Positions 48,494 to 58,310 of a DNA stretch of 64,000 bases are shown here, piece after piece. Below the pieces are notes generated by a model. That model saw only the letters and a program-made list of their open reading frames with translations, made no database searches and was not told the origin of the DNA. The first letter of the stretch is position 1. Every line of letters begins with the position of its first letter. The DNA is from Halichondria panicea. Taxonomy: Eukaryota > Porifera > Demospongiae > Suberitida > Halichondriidae. Both the position numbers and the translations under genes were made by a program. The DNA is taken from positions 966,001-1,030,000 of the forward strand of contig NC_087385.1 in assembly GCF_963675165.1 (NCBI RefSeq), in the 5' to 3' direction.

Positions 48494-49546
48494 ATGGTGA
48501 GTTATTAAAGGCTATTCTGTCCATTTTGACACTGCTCTGTTGGTCTCGTAGGTGTTCAAGCGATTTGTAGAGATTGGCCGAGTGGCCTACATCAATGATG
48601 GCCGTGATAGTGGGAAGCTGTGCGTTATTCTGGATGTAGTCGACCAAAGAAGAGTAAGTACTACATATGTATTTATATAAGCTCTATAAATTCCTATTCT
48701 CCTATTGTTAGGCTCTGGTGGACGGCCCCAACATGAGACGACAGGCCATTTCTTTCACAACGCTCTCTTTAACTGACTTCAAGATTGGTATCTCTCGCTC
48801 CGCTCGTCAGAAGCAGGTAAAGGCAAAGTTCGAGGAGGCGGACATTGCCAATAAGTGGCAACAAACTTCCTGGGCCAAGAAGATTGCCAGGAGAGAAAAA
48901 CGAGCGAATCTGACCGACTTTGATCGTTTCAAGCTCCGAGTTTTGAGGCAACAGGTTTGTTCTTAAGTGATTATGTGTTGTGTAGCTATGATCTATGTTA
49001 GCAACATTGTTAATAGTTAGTAGTGAAGGTACCAGCCTCTTTAGTAGTGAAGGCACCAGCCTCTTTAGTAGCGAAGGCACCAGCCTCTTTAGTAGCGAAG
49101 GCACCAGCCTCTTTAGTAGCGAAGGCACCAGCCTCTTTAGTAGCGAAGGTACCAGCCTCTTTAGGCCAGGAATCGTACTTCTAAATAAGGCGCCGCTATT
49201 TAACAATATTGTTAATGTTTTTGAGGCTAGTGTATGTAAAACAAGACATAGCCAATTTATATGGTGGCTTATGGGAGAAATCTCCCAGTGGCTTTTGAGG
49301 CACTGAATTTTTGCGAATTTTATTTTCAAGAATTGAGGTTAAAACGGCCACACTCTTACATTGTTCGAGGGTCAATCCTTGAAAACAGCCAGCTATAATT
49401 ATATAGTATGGTATTGTATTAAAATAATTATGATTCTGATGATCGACTGTCTATTTTAAACACATTTTATCTCCCTGCAGAAATCTCGCATTATTCGTGG
49501 TGGTGTTAACAAGCTCAAGAAAGCGGCAGCTGCAGCGGCCCAGTGA
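48494..49546 (+). CDS. RPL14: Ribosomal protein L14 (eL14)
   Basis: Exons 48494-48496, 48552-48653, 48712-48954 and 49481-49546 give 137 aa. eL14 is a protein of the cytosolic 60S subunit. The first coding exon is just the ATG, followed at once by a GTGAGT donor. The protein reads [18 protein letters not shown], then [33 protein letters not shown] and a short Ala-rich end ([11 protein letters not shown]), all typical of eL14. All introns are in phase 0. The last intron contains a 24-bp minisatellite. Confidence 0.96.
49018..49165. repeat. 24-bp minisatellite in RPL14 intron 3
   Basis: Six units of TAGTAGTGAAGGTACC plus AGCCTCTT, differing at one or two positions. Its open frame (SSEGTSLF repeats) is an artefact of the 24-bp period. 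Confidence 0.9.
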
Positions 49547-49622
49547 CTGTAGATTGTGCTTTAATACTTGTCTGTTGGTCATTTTACTATTGATGCAAAT
49601 GATGATACAATGGTTGTGTAAT

Positions 49623-49850
49623 ACCGTATAGCGCGAAATTTTCGAGGGGCTTAATTTTCGTGGATTTCGTGGGTTAGCAATCCTACACGAAAATTAAGTC
49701 CACGAAAATCGTTCTTTACCTGCTATAACGTGCAAGATCTAAAGGCGTGGCTTCCGGTAAGCAGTCATTCCGCGAACATTGTGCAACGAAATGGCTTTTA
49801 GAGGCCAATCCACGAAATATAAGTGCCTCGAAAATTTCGCGCTATACGGT
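49623..49850. mobile_element. MITE with perfect 25-bp inverted ends
   Basis: The left end ACCGTATAGCGCGAAATTTT is exactly mirrored at the right end (AAAATTTCGCGCTATACGGT), continuing to GAGG/CCTC. Inside are more inverted CACGAAAAT words. Flanks suggest an AAT target duplication. It lies just 3' of RPL14. Confidence 0.85.
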
Positions 49851-50403
49851 AATTCAATTAATGACAAAATGTATCCGAATAGGAATTTCCTAAATGTACA
49901 TGGTCAAATGATCAGTACAGGGAAGATGACCTAAAAATGATTACTCTATATACTCTTGACATTAGACGATGGAATAGGCCCTTATAATGTTTTTTCTAAT
50001 ATTCTATTCGTATGCCTACATAGTATTATTCATGAATTCATTCATGCACTCTTGATTATTCTCACCCAAAAAATGTGATGTAATAACAAGAGCTAGTATA
50101 TGTACTCTTATCTACTCTTGGTAATAAAATTAAAACGTATATATACATGTAGACATAAACGTACACTAGCACACAATGACACAAGCATTATTAATATGAT
50201 TCTCCTCAGTGTTACTTGCTGACTCGCATAATATTCACTTCAGCCATTAGTTGAGAACGTCATCTGTCGTTATGCAAAATTTAATGTAATGATCTTTACA
50301 AAAAATGCACATTGATTCAGTCAAGAGTGCATGAATCTCCTGATTCAGTTTAAACACCTATTTATGCTGTTTGCAGGGCCTAACAATGAATATACTATTT
50401 TTG
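49851..50403. other. AT-rich spacer
   Basis: No gene or repeat I can support. It marks the change from the ordinary gene region to the receptor-like array. Confidence 0.4.
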
Positions 50404-50718
50404 TCAATTTCCTGAGAGGGCCGGGATAGTGTCAATTTGTCTGTTTAGTTGTGGGTATATCTCCATAGCAACTCTTTCCATCCAGAATGTTTCGTTGAGG
50501 GGAGTAGAGGTACTGGAAGTGGGAGGAGAACATCCTGTAGGGGAAAGTCCCAAATTAAGAAGGGTATAATTATGTAGGCTATGTTGCCCTACGTATGTAA
50601 TTACCTTACAAGTGTCTTCGTTAGCATTTTGTGCATTCCCATGCACAAAAACAGCCAAAACAAGCCCCTTGAAATGTTGCGCTTTAACGGAGTAAGGTCT
50701 CTGGTTTTGGATTAAGGC
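50404..50718 (-). pseudogene. Possible two-exon gene end, unrecognised
   Basis: Segment 50605-50718 has a good acceptor and donor and reads ALIQNQRPYSVKAQHFKG then LVLAVFVHGNAQNANEDTCK. Segment 50404-50534 also follows an acceptor, and one of its frames gives a sensible terminal peptide (PLNETFWMERVAMEIYPQ...). The two do not join in that frame with the best donor, so either the second exon is read as DVLLPLPVPLLPS... or the gene is broken. No further upstream exons are visible; a relic tail of the array abuts it. Function unknown. Confidence 0.3.
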
Positions 50719-50730
50719 CTGCAATACGTG

Positions 50731-50800
50731 GTCACATAGCACACACCCCACATAGCACACCCCCACAGTCATTTGAGGGCATTTGAGGGAATTGTTACTA
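50731..50800 (+). pseudogene. Relic tail of the receptor-like family
   Basis: The words CACATAGCACACCCCC, ACAGTCA, TTTGAGGGAA and TGTTACTAG match, in order, the last codons of copies A and B (PPTVTEV-LRELLLE). It is the most upstream trace of the array. Confidence 0.7.
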
Positions 50801-50932
50801 GTCTCATTGATTCAATGCGACATGCCGATATATACCGTAGAAGTCGTTCACATAATTAGAATCCACCCTCTATAGCTACACTCAGCACATGTTTGTAAAC
50901 ATGCTGCTATACTGTATTAAGTGGAATCAAGG

Positions 50933-51153
50933 TACCGTACGGGTAGAAAATTTCGAGGGTGTAAATTTTCGTGCAATTCAATATTCTGTCTTATTTGGAA
51001 CATTTCGCGGGTAGTAAATTTCGTGGAGTTAGGGTGTGTCACTATCTCGCATGCGTAAACAAAGCCTTTCGCGGGTTTTAATTTTCGTGTTCTGCAGCCA
51101 CCCACAAAAAACGCGAAATTAAAAACACCTCGAAATTTTCTACCCGTATGGTA
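50933..51153. mobile_element. MITE with TA target site
   Basis: Inverted ends TACCGTACGGGTAGAAAATT and TACCATACGGGTAGAAAATT (as read inward) with TTTCGAGG after them. It interrupts a sequence, AAGTGGAATCAAGGTA / TATACTCTTTGG, that occurs without the element about 300 bp downstream, so the paralogous empty site supports insertion at TA. Confidence 0.85.
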
Positions 51154-51551
51154 TACTCTTTGGTTACATACAACTGAACTAGGATACGATGTTTTTTCAT
51201 CATAATATTTATGAGTCAAGTTTTGGGAATGAGATGAATTGACAATTCTATGCTATAAGGTGTGCACTAGTACTACAACTGTATACCATAATCAACAACT
51301 AAGTGGAATCAAGGTAGAGGAATCAAGGTAGCTATACTCTTTGGTTACATGCAAGGAGTATATTCATCATAATATTTTACGAGTTAAGTTTTGGGAATGA
51401 GATGAATTGACAATTCCATGCTATATAATTATACATAATGAGGTGTGTATACATAAACCACAATTCAACTGTATACCATACAATACGTAATTCAAGTATA
51501 AAAAGCTATAGATCAGCTAATAACAAGGTCAAACGTGTACGAAAGGTAATA
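51154..51551 (+). promoter_or_regulatory. Promoter block of copy A, partly duplicated
   Basis: Two tandem versions of a 5' flank start near 51154 and 51330 (shared CTCTTTGGTTACAT, CATCATAATATTT, TTTTGGGAATGAGATGAATT). The second runs into copy A. The conserved block GATCAGCTAATAACAAGGTC at 51511-51530 begins 41 bp before the ATG, as in copy B. Confidence 0.6.
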
Positions 51552-51689
51552 ATGACTACTAGAGCACACTTTTCTACACTGATCGTTTTGCTCTCTCTGG
51601 CTCTGACCTCTCCCGCTAACTGCTGGACCAATGGGACGATAGTCGAGTATTGGGTGAGACCAGACACAATGTCAGAGTTCCCCCACTCC

Positions 51690-52225
51690 TAGCCTCGATT
51701 CAAGGCCGATTAAAATACGGCCTGGTACCTATTGCAGTGGTGATAGTGCTCATGCGCTTCAAATTACCCAGAATATGGGTAATCGTACTACGAACGTAAA
51801 ACCTTAGTAAATTACACAGGAAATTAGTCCGTTTACTAAAAATATGTTCTGTAATACTTTATCTCTATGATGACTGAGTTCTGTAAAGCTGTGGCTTATG
51901 CCGTCTATTGTGTTGGTCTAGAAGGCTTGAGAACACTAGTTTTAAGACAGAAGAGGCTCTCATCTACGTCTAGGATGGTCCTGTAGCCAGGTTGTCTTCG
52001 CAAGTAGCAGTTTGAGGCACCATACACTTCCCATAGCCTGTACAGATCCAAGGTAAGACATCCTGACCATACAACCGTCATAGAGGTAGATGAGAGCCTC
52101 TTCTGACTAGATGAGAGAAAGAAAAAGGGGATTCCCCAGATTCTGGAGAATAAACTAACGCATGCGCACCATCACCCCTGCAATAGATACCAGGCCGTAT
52201 TTTAATCGGCCTTGAATCGAGGCTA
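51690..52225. mobile_element. MULE-like MITE inside copy A
   Basis: 536 bp with inverted ends of about 67 bp beginning TAGCCTCGATTCAAGGCCGA and ending in the mirror image. The flanks are a perfect 9-bp duplication, CCCCACTCC (51681-51689 and 52226-52234), present once in copy B. Long inverted ends plus a 9-bp duplication are the known signature of Mutator-like elements. An inner inverted pair (GAGGCTCTCATCTAC, about 51956 and 52090) folds within it. No transposase. Confidence 0.9.
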
Positions 52226-55192
52226 CCCCACTCCATACCACAACACCAGTGTGTCACTATAACAAATCTGGTGACTAACTCCACAGACACAAGCATCAAT
52301 GGTGCATGTGGTATGAGTATCAATGTATTCTTTATAGCTGGGACTCATGTTCCAAAAACAAGCGGTTGGGTTGTTGTTGGAAATCCTTATTTATGTCAGA
52401 AAGTATCCGCAAATTTTACAGCAATTTCAGATGGACAAAACCAACAAAATGCTATAATTGATTGTGAGTCAGGTCACCCAATTAGCTTTGTGTTTCTTCA
52501 ACTTCTATCTTTAACTTTTAAGAAAAACATTGAGCTACAAAATTGCGGTTTTAAATTATCGTTCAAGGAAGGATATAATGGCCCACAAGCTCTGAAAGAA
52601 ACCACATCATCAGTAGTAGTCATGAAAATACCCGAGTTGGTAATTGCTAACATCAATATCACTAGCAGCAGAGGAGCTGGTATGATCATTATTCTAACAG
52701 ACTGCCACAACAGTGTAACGCTAAATGATATCGTTATAGACGGTAGCAATCATACCGGAAATACTTTGCTCAGAAGTAACTTGTACGTAATGATGTTTAG
52801 TACATCAGAAAACACATGTAGGGAACCCACAACTATCTCAATAACAAATTCTACATTTTCAAATGGAATTGGTAGGTGCTTAAAGAAGATTTCAATATTC
52901 AGGTGCTCCTCCGGTGGACTAACACTTTCTTTGATAGCGGGAAACTTACCTGAAGTAAGTATATCGATAAACAGGTGCAACTTTATGGACAATAAAGCTC
53001 ATAATGGCAGCGGTATCAGAGTGTTCATGCAGTACACAAAATGTAGAGAGCTAACTCGCATTTATATCACCAACTCAACGTTTTTAAGGAATACATGTAC
53101 AGCCATAGAATATGGTGGTGGCATTGCAATAGATGCTAAAGAAATATTGGTTTTGAATATAATTATCTGAAACAGTGTTCAGATATAACTCAGCTAAATT
53201 TGGTGGTGCAATATACACTTCACATAAAATTATAGATTTATTATTTGACAAGTGCACTTTCATAGGCAATGAAGCTGGACTCGGAGCAGCTATAAATTCA
53301 AACAACGACTATCCAGAAATCAGTAATTGTACATTCGAACACAACACATGCACTGTTACAACAGATAAAGAGAGAGAAAAAACTGGTACAATTCATGTCA
53401 AAGACGGGAGAATTCTGCTTATCAAAGATGTTAAAATTACTGGTAATGATTGTAGAGGTATTTACATTCATGATATGAGACTAAAACTGTCTGGAACAAA
53501 CGTAATTAACGGTAACCATGCTCGGGAGTCAGATGGCGGGGCTATTCTGTTCCATTGTTCAGTTAGTAGTACAAGCACTGTTAACTTTGATACGTCACTC
53601 ACTACCCTGAGTATAATCAACAACACAGCGGACGGTTATGGTGGTGGTATTGCAATTCGTCGTGATTGTAAGGATTATGAAAATTGTTTTTTTAGAAATG
53701 AACCAAAAGAAAAAATTAGAATTACTATGACACACAACTTAGCAACGAAAGGAGGTGATGCAATTTATGGAGGCTATCGCTATCTAGAAAACTGTAATTT
53801 GTGGGACATTTTTGATATCACAGAGAGAAATACATCATCAGCTGTTTCTTCTCCACCGAACAAAGTGTGTATTTGCTCTGACGATTTCCCACAAAAACAC
53901 ACTTGTTCACACTCCATGCAACTAGACACTTATCCAGGACAGAGGTTCCAAGTTCCACTAGTGTGTGTGGGGTATTACAACTATTCCTCCCCTTGCAAAG
54001 TACAAGCACATTTAGAGACAAGTATCGCAAGTATTGCTGATGAGACAATCCTTCAAAATATTGCCAAAGAATGCAAACAACTGTACTACTCAATAGAAAC
54101 TCAACAAACAAACTATACTGAAACACTGAGTCTAACAATAGTCCAGGAACAAGACTCTAATTACGAATGGATCAACCAAAACCAAATAATACCAACAGTA
54201 ATTGAGATTAGAATTAAAGCATGTCCACCTGGTTTTACACAAAACAATAATCCCCCAAAATGTATCTGCACAGACTATCTAGCATCTAAAGGAATCACAT
54301 GCAACATTGACGATGAGCGACTGCACAAGACATCCTCCATGTGGGTCGGAAACTATTCAGGGGACGTTGTTGTGCATCAAGTCTGTCCATTCGATTACTG
54401 TAAGAGCAACTTCACCAAAGTCGATCCTTTCAACCAGCAAGAGCAGTGTGACTTTAATCGCAGTGATGTATTGTGTGGAGCTTGTCGACCTGGGCTCAGT
54501 CTAGCCCTGGGTACATCGCAGTGTAAAGAGTGCTCTAATATCAACCTTCTTTTATTGATACCATTTGCACTGGCAGGAGTCGTCTTGGTTGTTCTTTTAC
54601 TCATATGTAACCTCACTGTTTCCACAGGAACTATCAACGGCCTCATCTTCTACGCCAACATTGTACGAGCCACACAAACTGCTTTCTTTCCAGTTGGCAC
54701 TGATAACAAATTTGTGAGCATTCTCTCTGTCTTTGTTGCCTGGTTGAACCTTGACCTGGGCATAGAAACATGTTTTGTGAATGGACTGAACACATACTAT
54801 CGTACATGGCTACAATTTATCTTTCCTTTATACATTTGGACAATAGTAGGCCTGCTAATCTTAATCAGCCGCTACTCTATCAAAGTCTCTAAATGGACAG
54901 GCTCAAACACAGTATCAGTTCTAGCTACACTCTTCCTACTATCGTATGCTAAACTATTGAGGACTACTTTCGATACCTTTTCATCGACCACTCTCACAGA
55001 CGTCAACAGTACGCCCACCACCTTCTGGCTGCTCAATGGCCGCTACACATTCCTCGAGTGGCCTCACAGCTTGCTCTTTGCAGCTGGCCTGTTCATATCA
55101 TTAGCACACATACTGCCGTTCACTATCCTGTTATTAACGGCACCTGTTCTGCAGCGATACACACACTACAAGTTATTACGATGGGTCAACAA

Positions 55193-55376
55193 CCAGTGCT
55201 GTCATTAAAATAGACATTACTATGATTATCACTAGCAAATTTATTGCTTGCTTTCCGGATACGTTTAAAGACACAGCTGTTAGTATAACGAGCCTAGCTA
55301 GCAGTAGTAGTCCAGTCCAATAGCGAGACTTGACTCTGTAAGGACCTTGATAAGCATCCAGTAGAGGCTTTAACTT
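55193..55376. other. Exact 184-bp in-place inversion in copy A
   Basis: Read on the minus strand, this block matches copy B 61404-61587 (AAGTTAAAGCCTCTAC to TGACA-CACTGG) with a few substitutions. On both sides the plus strand continues the match to copy B without gap: GATGGGTCAACAA before, GTATTC(A/G)(A/G)(A/T)ATAG-AAAGCTC after. Length is equal in both copies. Confidence 0.92.
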
Positions 55377-55763
55377 GTATTCAATATAGGAACAAAGCTC
55401 TATAGAAGCAAACTACCAAATTTCCTGGAGCTATTTTTTCTGGTAAATCTTCTGCTACTAACTGCCACGTCACTGTTTCTACAGTCAAACCAGACTGATA
55501 AAATCAGCGGAGAAAGTATAACAATCTGTTGTATGGTGGGTAGTGCATTCGCTATGTGTGGCCTCATCTTAGCTTATCACTGCTACGTTGTATGTCAGAG
55601 AATAGAAGCCATCAAGAGGTTAAAATCTAGATTTATTTCGTTTCTAAAAGGGCCTCGGAATCGAGCACTAACTAATGATGACATCATCAGTGGCCCCCCA
55701 CATAGCGCACCCCCCACAGTCACAGAGGTTGATTTGAGGGAACTGTTACTAGAGGATAACTAA

Positions 55764-56361
55764 ATCATTCAACTCAATCATAATTATGAATGCACACGAA
55801 CTACACGACTGTAGAAGTTGTACACATACTAGAATGATACGATAAGAGTATCATATTTACAGGGACAAACTACTGACATGTATAAATATAATAAGGACTT
55901 TCATCCTCTAGCTTGTATGGTGTGAAACAGTTCAGCACACACTTGTATATAATGAGTATTGTTATTAAGTTCAGTTACTCTTTTGTTTTACACACATCAA
56001 TTAAATACAAAGATGTTACCGATCAACAATATTTAAACTTTGGGAAATAGATGAACAATACTGTGTTTATGTATCATGAAAAGGTGTGTACATAAACAGC
56101 ACACTTCAACCATAACATAACGTGTATATAATTCTAAACATTAGTTATGCGTGATAGTATAACTGTGCAAGCGGCTACCATGTCTCTATTGCACAATCAT
56201 TGTCTTTTATTTGAGGCTGGTACAATCGAAATCGCGGTGTTAATTAATTGAGGAAATAAAAATCGCGCAACGTTTTCGTGTGCTTAAAATTGGCCAAAAC
56301 GCAATATTTTATGCTCACAAACCACTAAACGGTAGCTATAGATCAGCTAACAACAAGGTCA
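55764..56361 (+). repeat. 3' flank unit 1 of the array
   Basis: Shares with 57043-57611 a series of words: TGCACACGAACTACA, GACTGTAGAAGTTGTACACA, AAGAGTATCATATTTACAGG, ATGCGTGATAGTATAAC, CACAAACCACTAAACGGTA and the promoter block GATCAGCTAACAACAAGGTC (56341-56360). It looks like the fused 3' flank of one copy and 5' flank of a lost copy. Confidence 0.75.
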
Positions 56362-56628
56362 AATGTACAGTATTGCACTGTAACAAATAACCAGCTAGTG
56401 TTCATGTAGGCCGATGTCAGCGCGAACACACAGATTAGGAAACAGAAGTCTATCAGACTTATTCAATACCATTGTACAATTTGTACAGTTATGTAGATCC
56501 TATAATACAATAATTATGCAGTCATGCAAGTGCTTGTACAGTACAATCTTGAGTGAACAACTGGTAGTATTCAGGACAAAACTGATTCTAACATTTAAGG
56601 GAGTAACTGAAATATACCTGTCCTTCAC

Positions 56629-56805
56629 CGTGCTGAAGCGCAGCTGCAGGTGTGAGAGGTGTTGCCGCTGGTCACAGTGGAAGGCCGTGTAGATCACCAA
56701 CTCCTCTTCTATGAGGGCCACTATTCGAGGGTGTCCCCCGAGTCCAGTCATCAGTAACCCTCACTCACCCTCGTCTCAGAGGGGTGGAGTATCGGAGCAC
56801 CAGAG
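56629..56805 (-). pseudogene. CPSF1-like exon, damaged copy 1
   Basis: Encodes GLGGHPRIVALIEEELVIYT then AFHCDQRQHLSHLQLRFS, resembling the beta-propeller region of CPSF1 (CPSF160), the largest subunit of the mRNA 3'-end cleavage factor. The upstream part SGAPILHPSETRVSE is in another frame because of a small indel, and the donor is degraded (ACGGTGAAG). No other CPSF1 exons are nearby, so it is an isolated fragment. Confidence 0.6.
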
Positions 56806-56847
56806 CTGGAGGAAAATACATGTTTATTTGGTAAAATGAAAGTAGTA

Positions 56848-57042
56848 TATCAATCTGCTAGTATGGTGGGTAGTGCATTCGCTATCAAGTGGCTAGCATC
56901 GAGAGTTGTTTCATCTCTAAAAAGGCCTCGGAATCGAGCACAAACAAATTAATGATGACATCATCAGTGGCCCCCCACATAGCACACCCCCCACAGTCAC
57001 AGAGGTTGGTTTGAGAGAACTGTTACTAGAGGATAGGTAACT
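56848..57042 (+). pseudogene. Relic tail of the receptor-like family, internal deletion
   Basis: Matches the C-terminal coding end of A and B from ATGGTGGGTAGTGCATTC to the stop, but lacks about 70 bp that encode most of the last hydrophobic segment and has small indels (CAAACAAATTAATGATGAC). Confidence 0.8.
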
Positions 57043-57611
57043 CGACTCAATCATAATTATGAATGCACACGAACTACATGACTGTAGAAGTTGTACACAT
57101 ACTAGAATGATACGATAAGAGTATCATATTTACAGGGACAAACTACTGACATGTATAAGGACTTTAATCCTCTAGCTTGTATATGGTGTGAAACAGTTCA
57201 GCACACGCTTGTATATAATGAGTATTGTTATTAAGTTCAGATACTCTTTTGTTTTACACACATCAATTAAATACAAAGATGTTACCGATCAACAATATTT
57301 TATAAACTTTGGGAAATAGATTAACAATACTGTGTTTATGTATCATGAAAAGGTGTATACATAAAGAGTATACTTTATGCAACCATAACATAACGTATAT
57401 ATAATGCTAATTATGCGTGATAGTATAACTATGCAAGCGGCTACCATGTCTCTATCGCACAATCATTGTCTTTTATTTGAGGCTTGTACAATCGAAATCG
57501 GAGCATTGATTAATAAAAATCGCGTAACGTTTTCGTATGCCCAAAACTCAATATTTTATGCTCACAAACCACTAAACGGTAACTATAATAGATCAGCTAA
57601 CAACAAGGTCA
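57043..57611 (+). repeat. 3' flank unit 2 of the array
   Basis: Second copy of the unit at 55764-56361, ending in the promoter block at 57591-57611. Together with the relic tail and the CPSF1-like exon it defines a duplicated module of about 1.2 kb. Confidence 0.75.
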
Positions 57612-57840
57612 ATGTATACTGTATTGTAGTGTGACAAATAACCAGCTAGTGTTCACGTAGGCCGATGTCAGCGTGAACACACACAGATTAGGTTCAATAC
57701 CATTGCTGTACAATTATGTAGTAAATTAACCCTACAATACAATAAGTATACAGTCATGCAAGTGCTTGCACAGTACAACCTTGAGTGAACAACTGGCAGT
57801 ATTCTAACATGGGAGCAACTGAAATACATGTCTCTCTCAC

Positions 57841-58015
57841 CTTGCTGAAGCGCAGCTGCAGGTGTGAGGGGTGTTGCCGCTGGTCACAGTGGAAGGCAGT
57901 GTAGATCACCAACTCCTCTTCTATGAGGGCCACTATTCGAGGGTGTCCCCCGAGTCAAGTCAGCAGTACCTCACTCACCCTCGTCTGAGAGGGGTGGAGT
58001 ATCGGAGCACCAGAG
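57841..58015 (-). pseudogene. CPSF1-like exon, damaged copy 2
   Basis: Better preserved than copy 1: a proper acceptor before SGAPILHPSETRVSEVLLT, then a single in-frame TGA where copy 1 has GGA (Gly), then LGGHPRIVALIEEELVIYTA and LQLRFSK with a good GTGAGA donor. The segment aligns with EVLL-LG and EELLIYEAF-type sequence of CPSF1. One nonsense change is the only lesion seen. Confidence 0.65.
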
Positions 58016-58084
58016 CTGGAGGAAAATACACATTATTTAATATACATACTATAAAAACACTGTATAAAATTATTACTCTTTAGG

Positions 58085-58310
58085 TTGTACACACATCACA
58101 CACAAAGATGTTACCGATCATTTTTGATAAGTCAATAGATTTTGGGAATGAGCTGAACAATACTCAATTGACAATTCCATGCTACTCTGATTCACTATGA
58201 AAAAGTATGCATACAAAAACACAAATTATACACTTCGACAATAATCAACATACGTAATTATAAATAGCTAGATCAGCTAATATCAAGGTCAGACGACACG
58301 AAAGGTAACA
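58085..58310 (+). promoter_or_regulatory. Promoter block of copy B
   Basis: Matches the copy A flank (TTTTGGGAATGAG, CAATTGACAATTCCATGCTA, GAAAGGTAA next to the ATG). The conserved block GATCAGCTAATATCAAGGTC (58271-58290) starts 40 bp before the start codon. TCAAGGTCA inside it matches an extended nuclear-receptor half-site; a weak TATAAATA precedes it. Confidence 0.6.

Larger units (their letters stand above)
51552..55763 (+). pseudogene. Receptor-like family, copy A (disrupted)
   Basis: Full-length relative of copy B with the same signal peptide (LLSLALTSPANCWTNG), beta-helix-like ectodomain, Cys-rich stalk, membrane domain and tail. Three lesions are visible. At 51690 a 536-bp MITE puts a stop directly after MSEFPHS. 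Around 53140-53165 about seven extra bases shift the frame and stop it at 53168. At 55193-55376 a 184-bp block is inverted and creates a stop after LLRWVNNQCCH. Outside these the frames stay open: 52271-53170, 53175-55208 and 55533-55763. Without splicing it cannot make the full protein; a shortened secreted or membrane product from an internal start is possible but unproven. The stalk and membrane part are almost identical to copy B at DNA level. Confidence 0.9.

Noticed and set aside
51690-52225. Insertion in copy A as a spliced intron
   Set aside because: The borders read TAG...CTA, not GT...AG, and a 9-bp target duplication is present, so it is a transposon insertion.
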